DNA of 64,000 nt from Paenibacillus doosanensis. Lineage in GTDB: Bacteria > Bacillota > Bacilli > Paenibacillales > NBRC-103111. A program made the translations under genes and the position numbers. This document shows, one piece after another, positions 27,374 to 34,681 of this stretch. The stretch lies in NCBI RefSeq assembly GCF_025060755.1, contig NZ_JANYUY010000021.1:1-64000 (forward strand), given 5' to 3'. Positions within the stretch are counted from its first letter, which is position 1; the number at the start of each line of letters is the position of its first letter. Below the pieces are notes generated by a model that had not been told where the DNA came from, made no database searches, and saw only the letters and a list, made by a program, of their open reading frames with translations.

Positions 27374-27405
27374 CCAAAAAACTGACAGAGAACTTCACCG
27401 TCAGT
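27374..27405 (-). terminator. Intrinsic terminator of the two-component operon
   Basis: ACTGAC (27381-27386) and GTCAGT (27400-27405) pair around a 13-nt loop, and T's follow on the minus strand. It lies 110 nt after the kinase stop codon. Confidence 0.7.
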
Positions 27406-27514
27406 CTTTAACCATCTTTGCGGGCTGCGCCTTCAGGCAGTTCACCGCATTCTTCCGCAAGCTCTTAAGAGCACAATGCGAAGAGCACAATGCGCAAAAT
27501 AGTCTCCCGGCCTT

Positions 27515-28888
27515 TCAAGCGCCGGCGTTTCTTTTCTTCACCGCGCCGGGCAGCATCACCTTAAACAGGGAGCCTTGGCCCGGCTTGCTGTCGACCGTAA
27601 TGATCCCGCAGTGAAGATCGACGATTTTGCGGACGATCGCCAGCCCCAGCCCGCTGCCCCCGACTTCGCGCTGTCTGGCGCGGTCCGCTTTGTAGAAGCG
27701 GTCGAATATATGCGCCAGCTCCTCGGGTCCCATACCGATGCCCGAATCGTGCACCGTCACCTGCACCCGGTCGACCAGCGCCTCAAGCTTCACGCGGATG
27801 ACGCCGCCCTCGGGAGTAAATTTGATCGCGTTATGCAGCAGATTAATCCATACCTGACTCAGCTGGTCTTCGTCGGCCGACAGCATGACGGGCGGAAGAT
27901 TCAGCTGCAGGTCCAGCCGCTTAGCCGACCAGATCGGCTCCTGGGTGACAATAATGCGCCGGATTTGCTCGTCCAGCCGGTATACGACGGGATGGAACGG
28001 GTGATGCTCCGACTCCAGCGAAGCTAAGCTGAGCAAGTTTTCGCTGAGCCGCGATAAGCGCTCCGATTCCGTTTGGATAATATCCAAATAGTGGTTGCGC
28101 TCCTCCTCCGGCAAATCCGAGTACCGAATCATTTTGGAAAAACCGGCGATCGAGGTTAACGGCGACTGAATCTCGTGCGACACGCTGGAGACGAAATCTT
28201 GTCGCATCAGCTCGAGCTGCTTCAGTTCGCCCGCCATTTGGCTGAAGCTGCGCGCCAGCTCCCCCACCTCGTCCTTGCGCTCGAGCCAGGTGAACGTAAT
28301 GTCGAAGTCTCCCTTCGATATGCGCTGCGTAGCGCGCGTCATCAGCTTCAGCGGCTGCACCAAATAACGCGCCGCGATCAGGACGAACAAGCTGCCCATA
28401 ATGAGCGTAATTGCGAGGACGGTAAACAAAATATAGCGAAAATTGTCCTCGTTATTGCGCATGACCGGCTGTACGAAAACCGCGTAGCTGTGCCCGTTCA
28501 AGGACAGAGGACGTCCGACCCACTGCTCGATCGGCTCCCCGGACTGGGCGGCTTGCTGTCCTTTCAATACTTGCTCCACCGCCTGCTGCGGAATTTCCGG
28601 GAGCGGCTGGTCCGGACCTAGCACCGTCCGGTGCAGCTGCTCGTCGAACACCGTAATGTAATACCGCTGCACCCAATGCAAATGATGCAAATAAGCGTCC
28701 ATATCCACGCCTTTCATTTCCCGGAAAATAGCGGCAATATCCTCCGACGCATTGGACAAATCCTTCTGCATCCCCGATTCGAACATATCTCTGAACCAGT
28801 AATTCGAGGCATAGAAGGCGATAATCAGCCCCAATATGACGGACAGCATAAACGTCAGCGCAACCCGGACATATAAAGAACGGATCAT
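27515..28888 (-). CDS. Sensor histidine kinase, EnvZ/PhoR type
   Basis: Kinase of 457 aa with two membrane segments (about 8-30 and 150-172) that flank an extracellular sensor of about 120 residues. These are followed by HAMP and HisKA with SHEIQSPLTSIAGF. The HATPase domain shows NLLHNAIKFTPEGG (N box), DSGIGMG and GGSGLGLAI. The start overlaps the response-regulator stop by 4 nt (ATGA). It probably senses a signal tied to the RND exporter downstream, because the regulator's candidate binding site recurs in that promoter; this is inferred. Confidence 0.93.
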   Translation of the reverse strand: MIRSLYVRVALTFMLSVILGLIIAFYASNYWFRDMFESGMQKDLSNASEDIAAIFREMKGVDMDAYLHHLHWVQRYYITVFDEQLHRTVLGPDQPLPEIPQQAVEQVLKGQQAAQSGEPIEQWVGRPLSLNGHSYAVFVQPVMRNNEDNFRYILFTVLAITLIMGSLFVLIAARYLVQPLKLMTRATQRISKGDFDITFTWLERKDEVGELARSFSQMAGELKQLELMRQDFVSSVSHEIQSPLTSIAGFSKMIRYSDLPEEERNHYLDIIQTESERLSRLSENLLSLASLESEHHPFHPVVYRLDEQIRRIIVTQEPIWSAKRLDLQLNLPPVMLSADEDQLSQVWINLLHNAIKFTPEGGVIRVKLEALVDRVQVTVHDSGIGMGPEELAHIFDRFYKADRARQREVGGSGLGLAIVRKIVDLHCGIITVDSKPGQGSLFKVMLPGAVKKRNAGA

Positions 28889-29562
28889 GCTCTCAGCTCC
28901 AGTTTGTAGCCTAGCCCGCGCACCGTCACGATCGCGAAGGATGAAGTCTCTTCGGGAAATCTCTCGCGCAGCCTTTTAATATGTACATCTACCGTACGCT
29001 CTTCGCCCTCGTAGTCCATTCCCCAAATTTGATCGACGAGCTGGTTGCGGGTAAACACTTGATTCGGATGCCCGGCCAGCTTGAACAGCAGCTCGAATTC
29101 CTTCAAAGGCAGCGTTTGCCGCTGTCCTCCTTGAACGACCTCGAGATTGCTCCGGTTGAGCTCGACATCGCCTATTTGAACGGTTTGCGATACGTTAATT
29201 TTATAGCGCTTCATCAGCGCCTTGACCCTCATCGCCAGTTCCAGCGGATCGAACGGCTTGACCACATAATCGTCGGTCCCGAGCTGGAAGCCTTTGACCT
29301 TATGGGCCTGCTCGCTCTTGGCGGTGACCATCAGCAGCGGCAGATCGGGATAACGCGCCCGCACTTCCCTGCACAGCTCCCAGCCGTCCATCTGCGGCAT
29401 CATAATATCCAGAATCATCAAATCTACGCGCGTCCGTTCGAGCATCTCCAGCGCTTCCACGCCGTTACTGCTGTCCAGAAGCTGCATCTCCTCGCCGCGC
29501 AGGGCCAGCTTAATCAACTGGCGTATAAACGGATCGTCGTCAACGATTAAAATTTTGGTCAT
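28885..29562 (-). CDS. OmpR-family response regulator
   Basis: DNA-binding regulator of 225 aa. The ATG at 29562 (GGGGGAAG upstream) gives MTKILIVDDD. The receiver has the acidic pair DDD near residue 10, the phospho-acceptor Asp in LMILDIMMPQMDG and Lys in YVVKPFDPLEL. The winged helix carries LPLKEFELLFKLAGHPNQVF, RNQLVDQIWG and RTVDVHIKRLRERF. The gene overlaps its kinase by 4 nt. The promoter contains the direct repeat also found before the RND pump, which suggests autoregulation. Confidence 0.94.
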   Translation of the reverse strand: MTKILIVDDDPFIRQLIKLALRGEEMQLLDSSNGVEALEMLERTRVDLMILDIMMPQMDGWELCREVRARYPDLPLLMVTAKSEQAHKVKGFQLGTDDYVVKPFDPLELAMRVKALMKRYKINVSQTVQIGDVELNRSNLEVVQGGQRQTLPLKEFELLFKLAGHPNQVFTRNQLVDQIWGMDYEGEERTVDVHIKRLRERFPEETSSFAIVTVRGLGYKLELRA

Positions 29563-29645
29563 GACTTTCTTCCCCCACGTCACTTCATTTCATCCACCAT
29601 ACCATAAATAGGCAAGAACTTCCCTACATTATCTTACTGCACTAA

Positions 29646-29662
29646 TATGAACTAAATATGAA
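29646..29662 (-). promoter_or_regulatory. Direct-repeat site upstream of the response regulator
   Basis: The plus strand reads TATGAACTAAATATGAA, which matches 26896-26913 at all but one base over 17 bp. It lies 84 nt before the response-regulator start. On the minus strand GATAAT follows at a -10-like distance from the second TTCATA. Confidence 0.6.
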
Positions 29663-29744
29663 TGGAGTGGCAAAAAGTTTTATCCAATTTTTGGATATTG
29701 CATGGCTCCGAAAACCGTACACAGCCCAAACCGTTATACGAAAA

Positions 29745-29780
29745 AAAAGAAAAAGCAGCCGTGCGAGGCCGCTTTTCCTT
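29745..29780. terminator. Bidirectional intrinsic terminator
   Basis: AAAAAGCAGCC and GGCCGCTTTT form a stem around GTGCGA, with A/T tracts on both sides. It lies 25-60 nt after the stop codon of the minus-strand Gfo/Idh/MocA gene. Confidence 0.7.
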
Positions 29781-29804
29781 CATTCTGCGCTATGCGATTA
29801 TCGC

Positions 29805-30959
29805 TTATTTCTCTCCCGATACGGTAATTTCATTTTTGCTGAACCCGGTAACGGAGCGTGTTTTCTCGTAAAAATGCGTGGCATGGGCTTGAATCCCCTC
29901 TCTTGTGTAAAAAGGGTCTTCCTGAGCAAGCGGCAGCTTCACCAGCTGGTTCGTGCTCGCCGATTTATAGATCGCGGTAATCAGCTCCAGCGTGCTGCGT
30001 CCGCTATGCCCGTCGATCAGTACCGGCGTGCCCTGCTCGATCCCTTGAAGCACGTTGTCGATCTGACCTTTATGCCCTTCATGCTCCACTTCGGGCAGCC
30101 GGTCGTACAGCTCCTGAAGCTGCCGTTCCAGCTCCGGATTCGGCTGGGGAAAGCCGTTCTCCTTGGAGACGGACGCCTTGACCTTCCACGGAGCGGAAAT
30201 ACGCGCCGCCGCGCCTTGGAAGATCAGCTGCTGCTCCTCCCCGTGATGCACGACCGAGCTGGTCACCTGGCCGAGCGCCCCGCTGTCAAAGCGCAGAACC
30301 GCTACCGACAAATCCTCCACTTCGGCGTTGTCGTGCGAGGTGTTGGCCATCAGCGCCTGCACTTCCTTCGGCATCCCCATCATCCACTGCAAGGCATCGA
30401 TATGATGAACGGCGTGGTTGATCGTGCAGCCCCCGCCTTCCTTCTCCCAGGTGCCGCGCCACCACAGATCGTAGTAGCAATGGCCCCGCCACCAGTACGA
30501 ATCGACCTGGGCGTGGACGATCTTGCCGGCGAGTCCTTCATCCAGCACCTGCTTCAGCTTCATCATCGGCGAACGGAAGCGGTTCTGCGCTACGACGGAC
30601 AATATTTTGCCGCTCTGCGCCGCCGCTTCGTTCATCTCGTCGCATTCGCGGAGCGAGGCGGCCATCGGCTTCTCCACCAGCACATGAGAGCCCGCCAGCA
30701 AGAACGATTTGGCAATTTCGGCATGCGTATACGGCGGCGTGCAGACGGAGACAAGGTCGATTCCTTGACCGAGCAGCTCCTTGTAGTCGGCTGCGGCTCG
30801 GGCTTGGCCCGCCAATCCGAATTTGTCGACCGCTTCCTCGGCCTTTTCCACAAAAATATCGGCAACCGCAACAATCTGGCATCGCTCCGGAAACGCCAAA
30901 TATCCTTCGATATGCGCTCTCGAAATCGCTCCCGCGCCAATAATCGCAACACGAATCAT
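29805..30959 (-). CDS. Gfo/Idh/MocA-family oxidoreductase
   Basis: NAD(P)-dependent sugar or polyol dehydrogenase of 384 aa. The ATG at 30959 is better spaced from GGAGG than the ATG three codons earlier. The Rossmann motif reads VAIIGAGAISRAH, the family lysine is in VLVEKPMA and the C-terminal domain has CTINHAVHHIDALQWMMG. The substrate is unknown. It diverges from an AraC regulator that may control it. Confidence 0.88.
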   Translation of the reverse strand: MIRVAIIGAGAISRAHIEGYLAFPERCQIVAVADIFVEKAEEAVDKFGLAGQARAAADYKELLGQGIDLVSVCTPPYTHAEIAKSFLLAGSHVLVEKPMAASLRECDEMNEAAAQSGKILSVVAQNRFRSPMMKLKQVLDEGLAGKIVHAQVDSYWWRGHCYYDLWWRGTWEKEGGGCTINHAVHHIDALQWMMGMPKEVQALMANTSHDNAEVEDLSVAVLRFDSGALGQVTSSVVHHGEEQQLIFQGAAARISAPWKVKASVSKENGFPQPNPELERQLQELYDRLPEVEHEGHKGQIDNVLQGIEQGTPVLIDGHSGRSTLELITAIYKSASTNQLVKLPLAQEDPFYTREGIQAHATHFYEKTRSVTGFSKNEITVSGEK

Positions 30960-31028
30960 ATCGTACATTCCTCCCTCGTCATCATACTTCCATCATAAGC
31001 GAGAGCGGGATATTTTTATGATCCGATA

Positions 31029-31059
31029 TTGTGTAAAAATGCTCAGATCTTGCTATAAT
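31029..31059 (+). promoter_or_regulatory. Extended -10 promoter of the AraC gene
   Basis: TGCTATAAT (31051-31059) is a perfect extended -10 element. TTGTGT (31029-31034) is a weak -35 with 19-nt spacing. It lies 60 nt before the AraC start. Confidence 0.55.
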
Positions 31060-31119
31060 GGAACCAAGTTATTCGGCCTGGCGCGCCGCGCCATAACTAT
31101 GCTTGGGGAGATGAACCGG

Positions 31120-31983
31120 ATGACCGCCGAACCGTTCTCGTTTGACTACAAACGCACTTCCGAAAGCGCCTTCAAGGAGGTGTTTCACGCGCATCTCGAA
31201 ATGGAGTTCACCTATATCCATGAAGGCGTCGGCAACTTGATCGTCGAAGGCCGCACCTATCCCATCGGTCCGGGAACGCTGATGGTATTCCACCCGTTTC
31301 AGCTGCACCGCGTACAAATTCACGTCACCGCGGAGCGGCCGTTCATCCGCAGCGTGATCATGTTCGACCCGGCTCTGCTCACCCCGTATTGGGAGACGTT
31401 CCCGCTGCTCAAGAGCTTCTTCGCGTCGCTTAAGCAGCATGCCAAAGCGGCCCGGCCCATCCGTATGCTGGATGAAGCGGACCCGGCCCTCTTATGGATG
31501 AAGTCGTTTCACGAAGCGCGCAGAACCATCCTTCCGGCGGAAAAACAGGAGGAATGGATGTTCTTCCTCCTCGGTTTGATGCGGCAGCTTCGCCGCGCCG
31601 AGCTGGCCAAGCGGGAAGAGCCGGACGAGCAGACTACGCTGTCGGCAAGACATCCTCACCGCGCCGAGCAGATCATGCAGTGGATCGAGCGGCATTACGC
31701 CGAGCCGTTTCGGCTGGAGCAGATGGCTAAGGAGCTGCACTTGTCCCGTTACCATATCGCCCATCTGTTCAAGGAGGCTACGGGAACGACGATTCTCGCC
31801 TATGTGACAGCTACGCGGATCAGGCACGCCTGCCTGCTGCTGACGACGACGTCGCTAACCGTGCCGGAGATCGGCCTTCGTGCGGGCCTGCCCAATCCGT
31901 CGTATTTTTGCCGCGTGTTCAAGGAAACGATGGGCACGACGCCGCACCAATACCGGCTGAACATCCAGAAGAGCCGCGCTTAA
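31120..31983 (+). CDS. AraC-family transcriptional regulator
   Basis: Regulator of 287 aa. The third of three clustered ATGs, at 31120, is chosen because GGGGAG ends 9 nt upstream. The N-terminal cupin (FHAHLEMEFTYIHEGVG, TYPIGPGTLMVFHP) should bind a sugar-like ligand. The two C-terminal helix-turn-helices read FRLEQMAKELHLSRYHIAHL and VPEIGLRAGLPNPSYFCRVF. It diverges from the Gfo/Idh/MocA gene, its likely target. Confidence 0.9.
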   Translation: MTAEPFSFDYKRTSESAFKEVFHAHLEMEFTYIHEGVGNLIVEGRTYPIGPGTLMVFHPFQLHRVQIHVTAERPFIRSVIMFDPALLTPYWETFPLLKSFFASLKQHAKAARPIRMLDEADPALLWMKSFHEARRTILPAEKQEEWMFFLLGLMRQLRRAELAKREEPDEQTTLSARHPHRAEQIMQWIERHYAEPFRLEQMAKELHLSRYHIAHLFKEATGTTILAYVTATRIRHACLLLTTTSLTVPEIGLRAGLPNPSYFCRVFKETMGTTPHQYRLNIQKSRA

Positions 31984-31993
31984 GGCTCGGGCA

Positions 31994-32165
31994 GAACAAA
32001 TCCCCCAAAAGCGACGTGATGCTCTGAAGCTTATTCCGTCCGCATCCAGCCTAGGCTGGATCGGCGTCTAACCATTCCGCTGGGATCGTTCTATGGTTAG
32101 ACATTACTTTCGGGGGAGCCCCCCGGATATCTACAGGATATTGCTGCACATCATTTCCTAAACAA
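31994..32165 (-). repeat. Structured repeat, copy 3 (172 bp)
   Basis: Same orientation and boundaries as copies 1 and 2. The internal arms GTCTAACCAT and ATGGTTAGAC pair perfectly here over 10 bp. A second small hairpin has changed on both sides (GATAT/ATATC here, GGAA/TTCC in copy 1), so pairing is kept. It begins 11 nt after the AraC stop codon and ends at the T-tract of the cdaS terminator. Confidence 0.87.
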
Positions 32166-32199
32166 TTAAAAAAAGAACGGGCTCCCCGCAGCCTGTTCT
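32166..32199 (-). terminator. Intrinsic terminator of cdaS
   Basis: GAACGGGCT (32175-32183) pairs with AGCCTGTTC (32190-32198) apart from one mismatch. Seven T's follow on the minus strand. It lies 20 nt after the cdaS stop codon. Confidence 0.85.
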
Positions 32200-32217
32200 C
32201 CTAAAATCTGTTGCCGC

Positions 32218-32859
32218 TTATTGCGGCATTCCTTCCTCCACCAAAGCATCGATGCCGCTCAGCGGATGCAGCTTTCCCTTGAACGCGAACGAGGCGTCGC
32301 CCGTTTCCTCGGACACGACCAGAATGAGCGCGTCCGTCTGCTCCGCGAGCCCGATTGCTGCTCGGTGCCGGGTGCCGATTTTTTTGCCGGTCACGGCCAC
32401 ATGGGAAACCGGAAGAACGTTGGCCGCCGACACGATCCGGTCGGAATGGATGAGCACGGCTCCGTCATGCAGTGGGTTCCCTGGGTAAAACACGGATTCG
32501 AGCAGCGGATACGACAGGTTGGCCTGCATCGGAATGCCCGAATGCAAAATTCCGTCGAGCGGATCGTTTCGCTGCACGACAATGAGCGCGCCGTGGCGCC
32601 GTTCGGACAAATGCTGAATGCAAATGGACAAGTCCATGAAATTGTTCGTAAACGCAGACAAGTAGCACTGCAAATAAAAAGACGCCGCCTTGGCCTGCAC
32701 CTGCCTGAACGCTTCGCGGATGTCATCGAATTGGCTGAGCATGCAGTAGTCTTCGTCGTTCATCTCGTCCAGGCTGCGCTGAAGCTCATCGGCAATATGA
32801 CGCATCTGCTGCTTCAGCTGTTCTCTCATCGGGGATACGTCGCATTCGGGATGCAGCAT
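32218..32859 (-). CDS. cdaS: Diadenylate cyclase, CdaS type
   Basis: Makes c-di-AMP from two ATP. The ATG at 32859 is chosen because GAGGTG lies 6 nt upstream, giving 213 aa, close to B. subtilis CdaS (207 aa). Residues 10-65 are helical, as in the regulatory CdaS N-terminus. The DisA_N domain shows HGALIVVQRNDPL, LHDGAVLIHSDRIVSAANVLP with Asp132-Gly133-Ala134, GTRHRAAIGLAE (162-173) and VVSEETG, so catalytic residues are all present. No membrane segment is seen. CdaS is sporulation-specific in Bacillus; whether that holds here is inferred. Confidence 0.92.
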   Translation of the reverse strand: MLHPECDVSPMREQLKQQMRHIADELQRSLDEMNDEDYCMLSQFDDIREAFRQVQAKAASFYLQCYLSAFTNNFMDLSICIQHLSERRHGALIVVQRNDPLDGILHSGIPMQANLSYPLLESVFYPGNPLHDGAVLIHSDRIVSAANVLPVSHVAVTGKKIGTRHRAAIGLAEQTDALILVVSEETGDASFAFKGKLHPLSGIDALVEEGMPQ

Positions 32860-32944
32860 ACGGTTCACCTCTAGCTTTAATATGCCCGTTTTCATTCCGT
32901 CTATTACACCGCGGTTCGTCCGGAACACAGCCAAAGAGAAAGAG

Positions 32945-33211
32945 CTACCGGCTCTTCACCAGCAGCTCTACCGCCTGCTTCACCATCTTGCTTGAATCTC
33001 TGCCCGCTTCCTTCTCCTCGGTAATGCATCTTTCCAAATTGACCGCAACGACGTAGGCGATCGCCTTGTCCGCAGCGCTGCGCACCGCAGACAGCTGGCT
33101 GACCACATCCTTGCAGTCCTGCTCTTCCTCCATCATTTTCAAAATGCCGCGAATTTGCCCTTCCATCCGTTTCAGCCTTCTCTTCACATCGTCGTCATAT
33201 GTCATCGACAT
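32945..33211 (-). CDS. cstR: CstR-type persulfide-sensing repressor (CsoR family)
   Basis: Small helical repressor of 88 aa. The start is uncertain among three nearby ATGs; 33211 is used, with AAAGGA upstream. Cys33 (EQDCKDV) and Cys62 (NLERCIT) match the two thiols of CstR, and the His of copper-binding CsoR is absent (VAVNLERC), which argues for a persulfide sensor. All downstream and upstream partners handle reactive sulfur. Its own promoter carries one of five ATACC-N6-GGTAT sites. B. subtilis YrkD is the likely counterpart. Confidence 0.87.
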   Translation of the reverse strand: MSMTYDDDVKRRLKRMEGQIRGILKMMEEEQDCKDVVSQLSAVRSAADKAIAYVVAVNLERCITEEKEAGRDSSKMVKQAVELLVKSR

Positions 33212-33234
33212 GGCGTATTTCATTCCTTTCGTCG

Positions 33235-33252
33235 TATACCTGTATAGGTATA
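33235..33252. promoter_or_regulatory. CstR operator, site 1
   Basis: TATACCTGTATAGGTATA is an 18-bp palindrome, 24 nt before the cstR start used here. It fits ATACC-N6-GGTAT and implies autoregulation. Confidence 0.75.
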
Positions 33253-33304
33253 TTATTGCCGATACGCGCGATGAACACAATATGCCGCGAGAAAGCCGCC
33301 ATCG

Positions 33305-33787
33305 TCAAATGAACAAATTTACTTTCGCCTCGGCGGCGTCGCCCAAATAAGCGGCTACGCCGGCATACTCGATTCCGTCCAGCAGTTCCTCCTTCTGAAG
33401 GCCGAGCAAATCCATCGTCATCGTGCAGGCCACCAGCTTGACTCCCTGCTCCCGGGCGAGTTCAATGAGCTGCGGCAGCGAAAGCGCCCGATGCTTTTTC
33501 ATCACATGCTTGATCATCTGCGGGCCCATACCGGCAAAATTCATCCGGGAAAGTCCCAGCTTATCCGCTCCGCGCGGCATCATTTTGGCGAACAGGCTCT
33601 CCAGCCAGCCTTTTTTCAAACGTACCGGGGCGTCCTTACGCAGCGTGTTCAATCCCCAGAAGGTAAAAAAGATCGTCACTTCATGATCGTAAGCCGCGGC
33701 GCCATTGGCGATAATGAAGGCCGCAATCGCTTTATCCAAATCGCCGCTGAACAGAACGATCGTCGTTTTCTCCGGATGCTCCTCCAT
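33305..33787 (-). CDS. DsrE/DsrF/DrsH-like sulfur-handling protein
   Basis: 160-aa protein of the DsrE2 family (B. subtilis YrkE-like). It begins KTTIVLFSGDLDKAIAAFI and contains the Cys in LVACTMTMDLLG, the position used for sulfur transfer in relatives. Met-rich text (FAKMMPRGADKLGLSRMNFAGMG) is usual for the group. It lies between cstR and the rhodanese-like gene. A CstR-type operator (33818-33834) lies 31 nt before its start. It probably carries sulfane sulfur between partners. Confidence 0.87.
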   Translation of the reverse strand: MEEHPEKTTIVLFSGDLDKAIAAFIIANGAAAYDHEVTIFFTFWGLNTLRKDAPVRLKKGWLESLFAKMMPRGADKLGLSRMNFAGMGPQMIKHVMKKHRALSLPQLIELAREQGVKLVACTMTMDLLGLQKEELLDGIEYAGVAAYLGDAAEAKVNLFI

Positions 33788-33817
33788 AGGAACGGCTCCT
33801 CCCGCTTGTTATTTTAC

Positions 33818-33834
33818 ATATACCCGTATAGGTA
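33818..33834. promoter_or_regulatory. CstR operator, site 2
   Basis: TATACCCGTATAGGTAT fits ATACC-N6-GGTAT and lies 31-47 nt before the DsrE-like gene. Confidence 0.75.
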
Positions 33835-33871
33835 TTAATAAATTCAAAAAAAATTTAGTCTTTCTCTATCT

Positions 33872-34297
33872 TCAGCAGCCTCTGGAACAGCAGCACACAT
33901 GAGCTTGGGCCGCTCTGACGCCCCGCTCCGCCCGTTTCAGCGATTGGATGCCATGCTCCAAGTAAACAAGCCGCGTAAATCCGGATTTGCGCAAAATTCG
34001 TGCAGCCTGCCGGCTCTCTCTATTTACATCGGCGATAATGATCGTTTCGGCTTCCTTATTCAGCCCATGCTTCTTAATAAACGGCAGTCTCCCGAGCGAT
34101 ATGTTGACCGAGCCTTCGATGTGATCCGCATAGTAATCGTTCTGATCGCGGACATCGACGATTTGCAAAAAGCCGGCTTCATTTCGCAGACGCTGCAGCA
34201 GCACGTTCGCCTCGATAGACGGCACGCCGCGGACCGGCCGGTTTCTATACATCCAATACAAACTGACAGCTACAACCGCAATAAGGATCAGGTTCAA
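33872..34297 (-). CDS. Membrane-anchored rhodanese-like protein without active-site Cys
   Basis: 141 aa from TTG at 34297, chosen because GGAGGAGG ends about 8 nt upstream; an ATG at 34321 lies before that site. One N-terminal membrane segment (NLILIAVVAVSLYWMY) precedes a rhodanese fold (FLQIVDVRDQNDYYADHIEGS). The active-site loop, normally C-x3-G-x-R, reads ADVNRESR and has no cysteine. The C-terminus instead ends in CCCSRGC. It may be a pseudo-rhodanese or use its tail thiols. Operator site 3 lies 48 nt upstream. Confidence 0.8.
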   Translation of the reverse strand: MNLILIAVVAVSLYWMYRNRPVRGVPSIEANVLLQRLRNEAGFLQIVDVRDQNDYYADHIEGSVNISLGRLPFIKKHGLNKEAETIIIADVNRESRQAARILRKSGFTRLVYLEHGIQSLKRAERGVRAAQAHVCCCSRGC

Positions 34298-34344
34298 ACG
34301 AATACTCCTCCTCCAATTCATTTGGTCGGCATCTGTCTTATTGT

Positions 34345-34360
34345 ATACCCTCAAGGGTAT
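34345..34360. promoter_or_regulatory. CstR operator, site 3
   Basis: ATACCCTCAAGGGTAT is a palindrome with 6-bp arms between tusA and the rhodanese-like gene. It fits the shared operator pattern. Confidence 0.75.
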
Positions 34361-34373
34361 GATGCACAAGCGA

Positions 34374-34598
34374 TTACTTCTTTTGGATTCGGAACGAATA
34401 CGCTCCTTGCTCCTCCCGTATTTCGACCAGCTCGTGGCCGGTGCGCTTGACCCAAGCCTGAACATCGTTCAGCGAGCCTTGATCCGTCGTTAACAATTCC
34501 ATCATTTGGCCGCTTTCCATCGCATCGATCGCTTTCTTCGCCTTGACGATCGGCATAGGGCAAGCAAGCCCTTTGGCGTCTATAATTCGAGTGTTCAT
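34374..34598 (-). CDS. tusA: TusA-family sulfur carrier protein
   Basis: 74-aa sulfur carrier. The persulfide-forming Cys13 is in the motif GLACPMPIVKAKKAI, and TDQGSLNDVQAWVKRTGHEL is the second TusA-typical segment. It lies 83 nt after the persulfide dioxygenase gene and is probably cotranscribed with it. It resembles B. subtilis YrkI. In this setting it probably shuttles sulfane sulfur, and need not take part in tRNA thiolation. Confidence 0.9.
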   Translation of the reverse strand: MNTRIIDAKGLACPMPIVKAKKAIDAMESGQMMELLTTDQGSLNDVQAWVKRTGHELVEIREEQGAYSFRIQKK

Positions 34599-34681
34599 TT
34601 TATGTCCTCCTTTGATTAAAAAAGGTGAAAAACGCCGACTACGCGTTCGGAAACGTCTTCCGATCGCTCTTGTCGCCAGTG

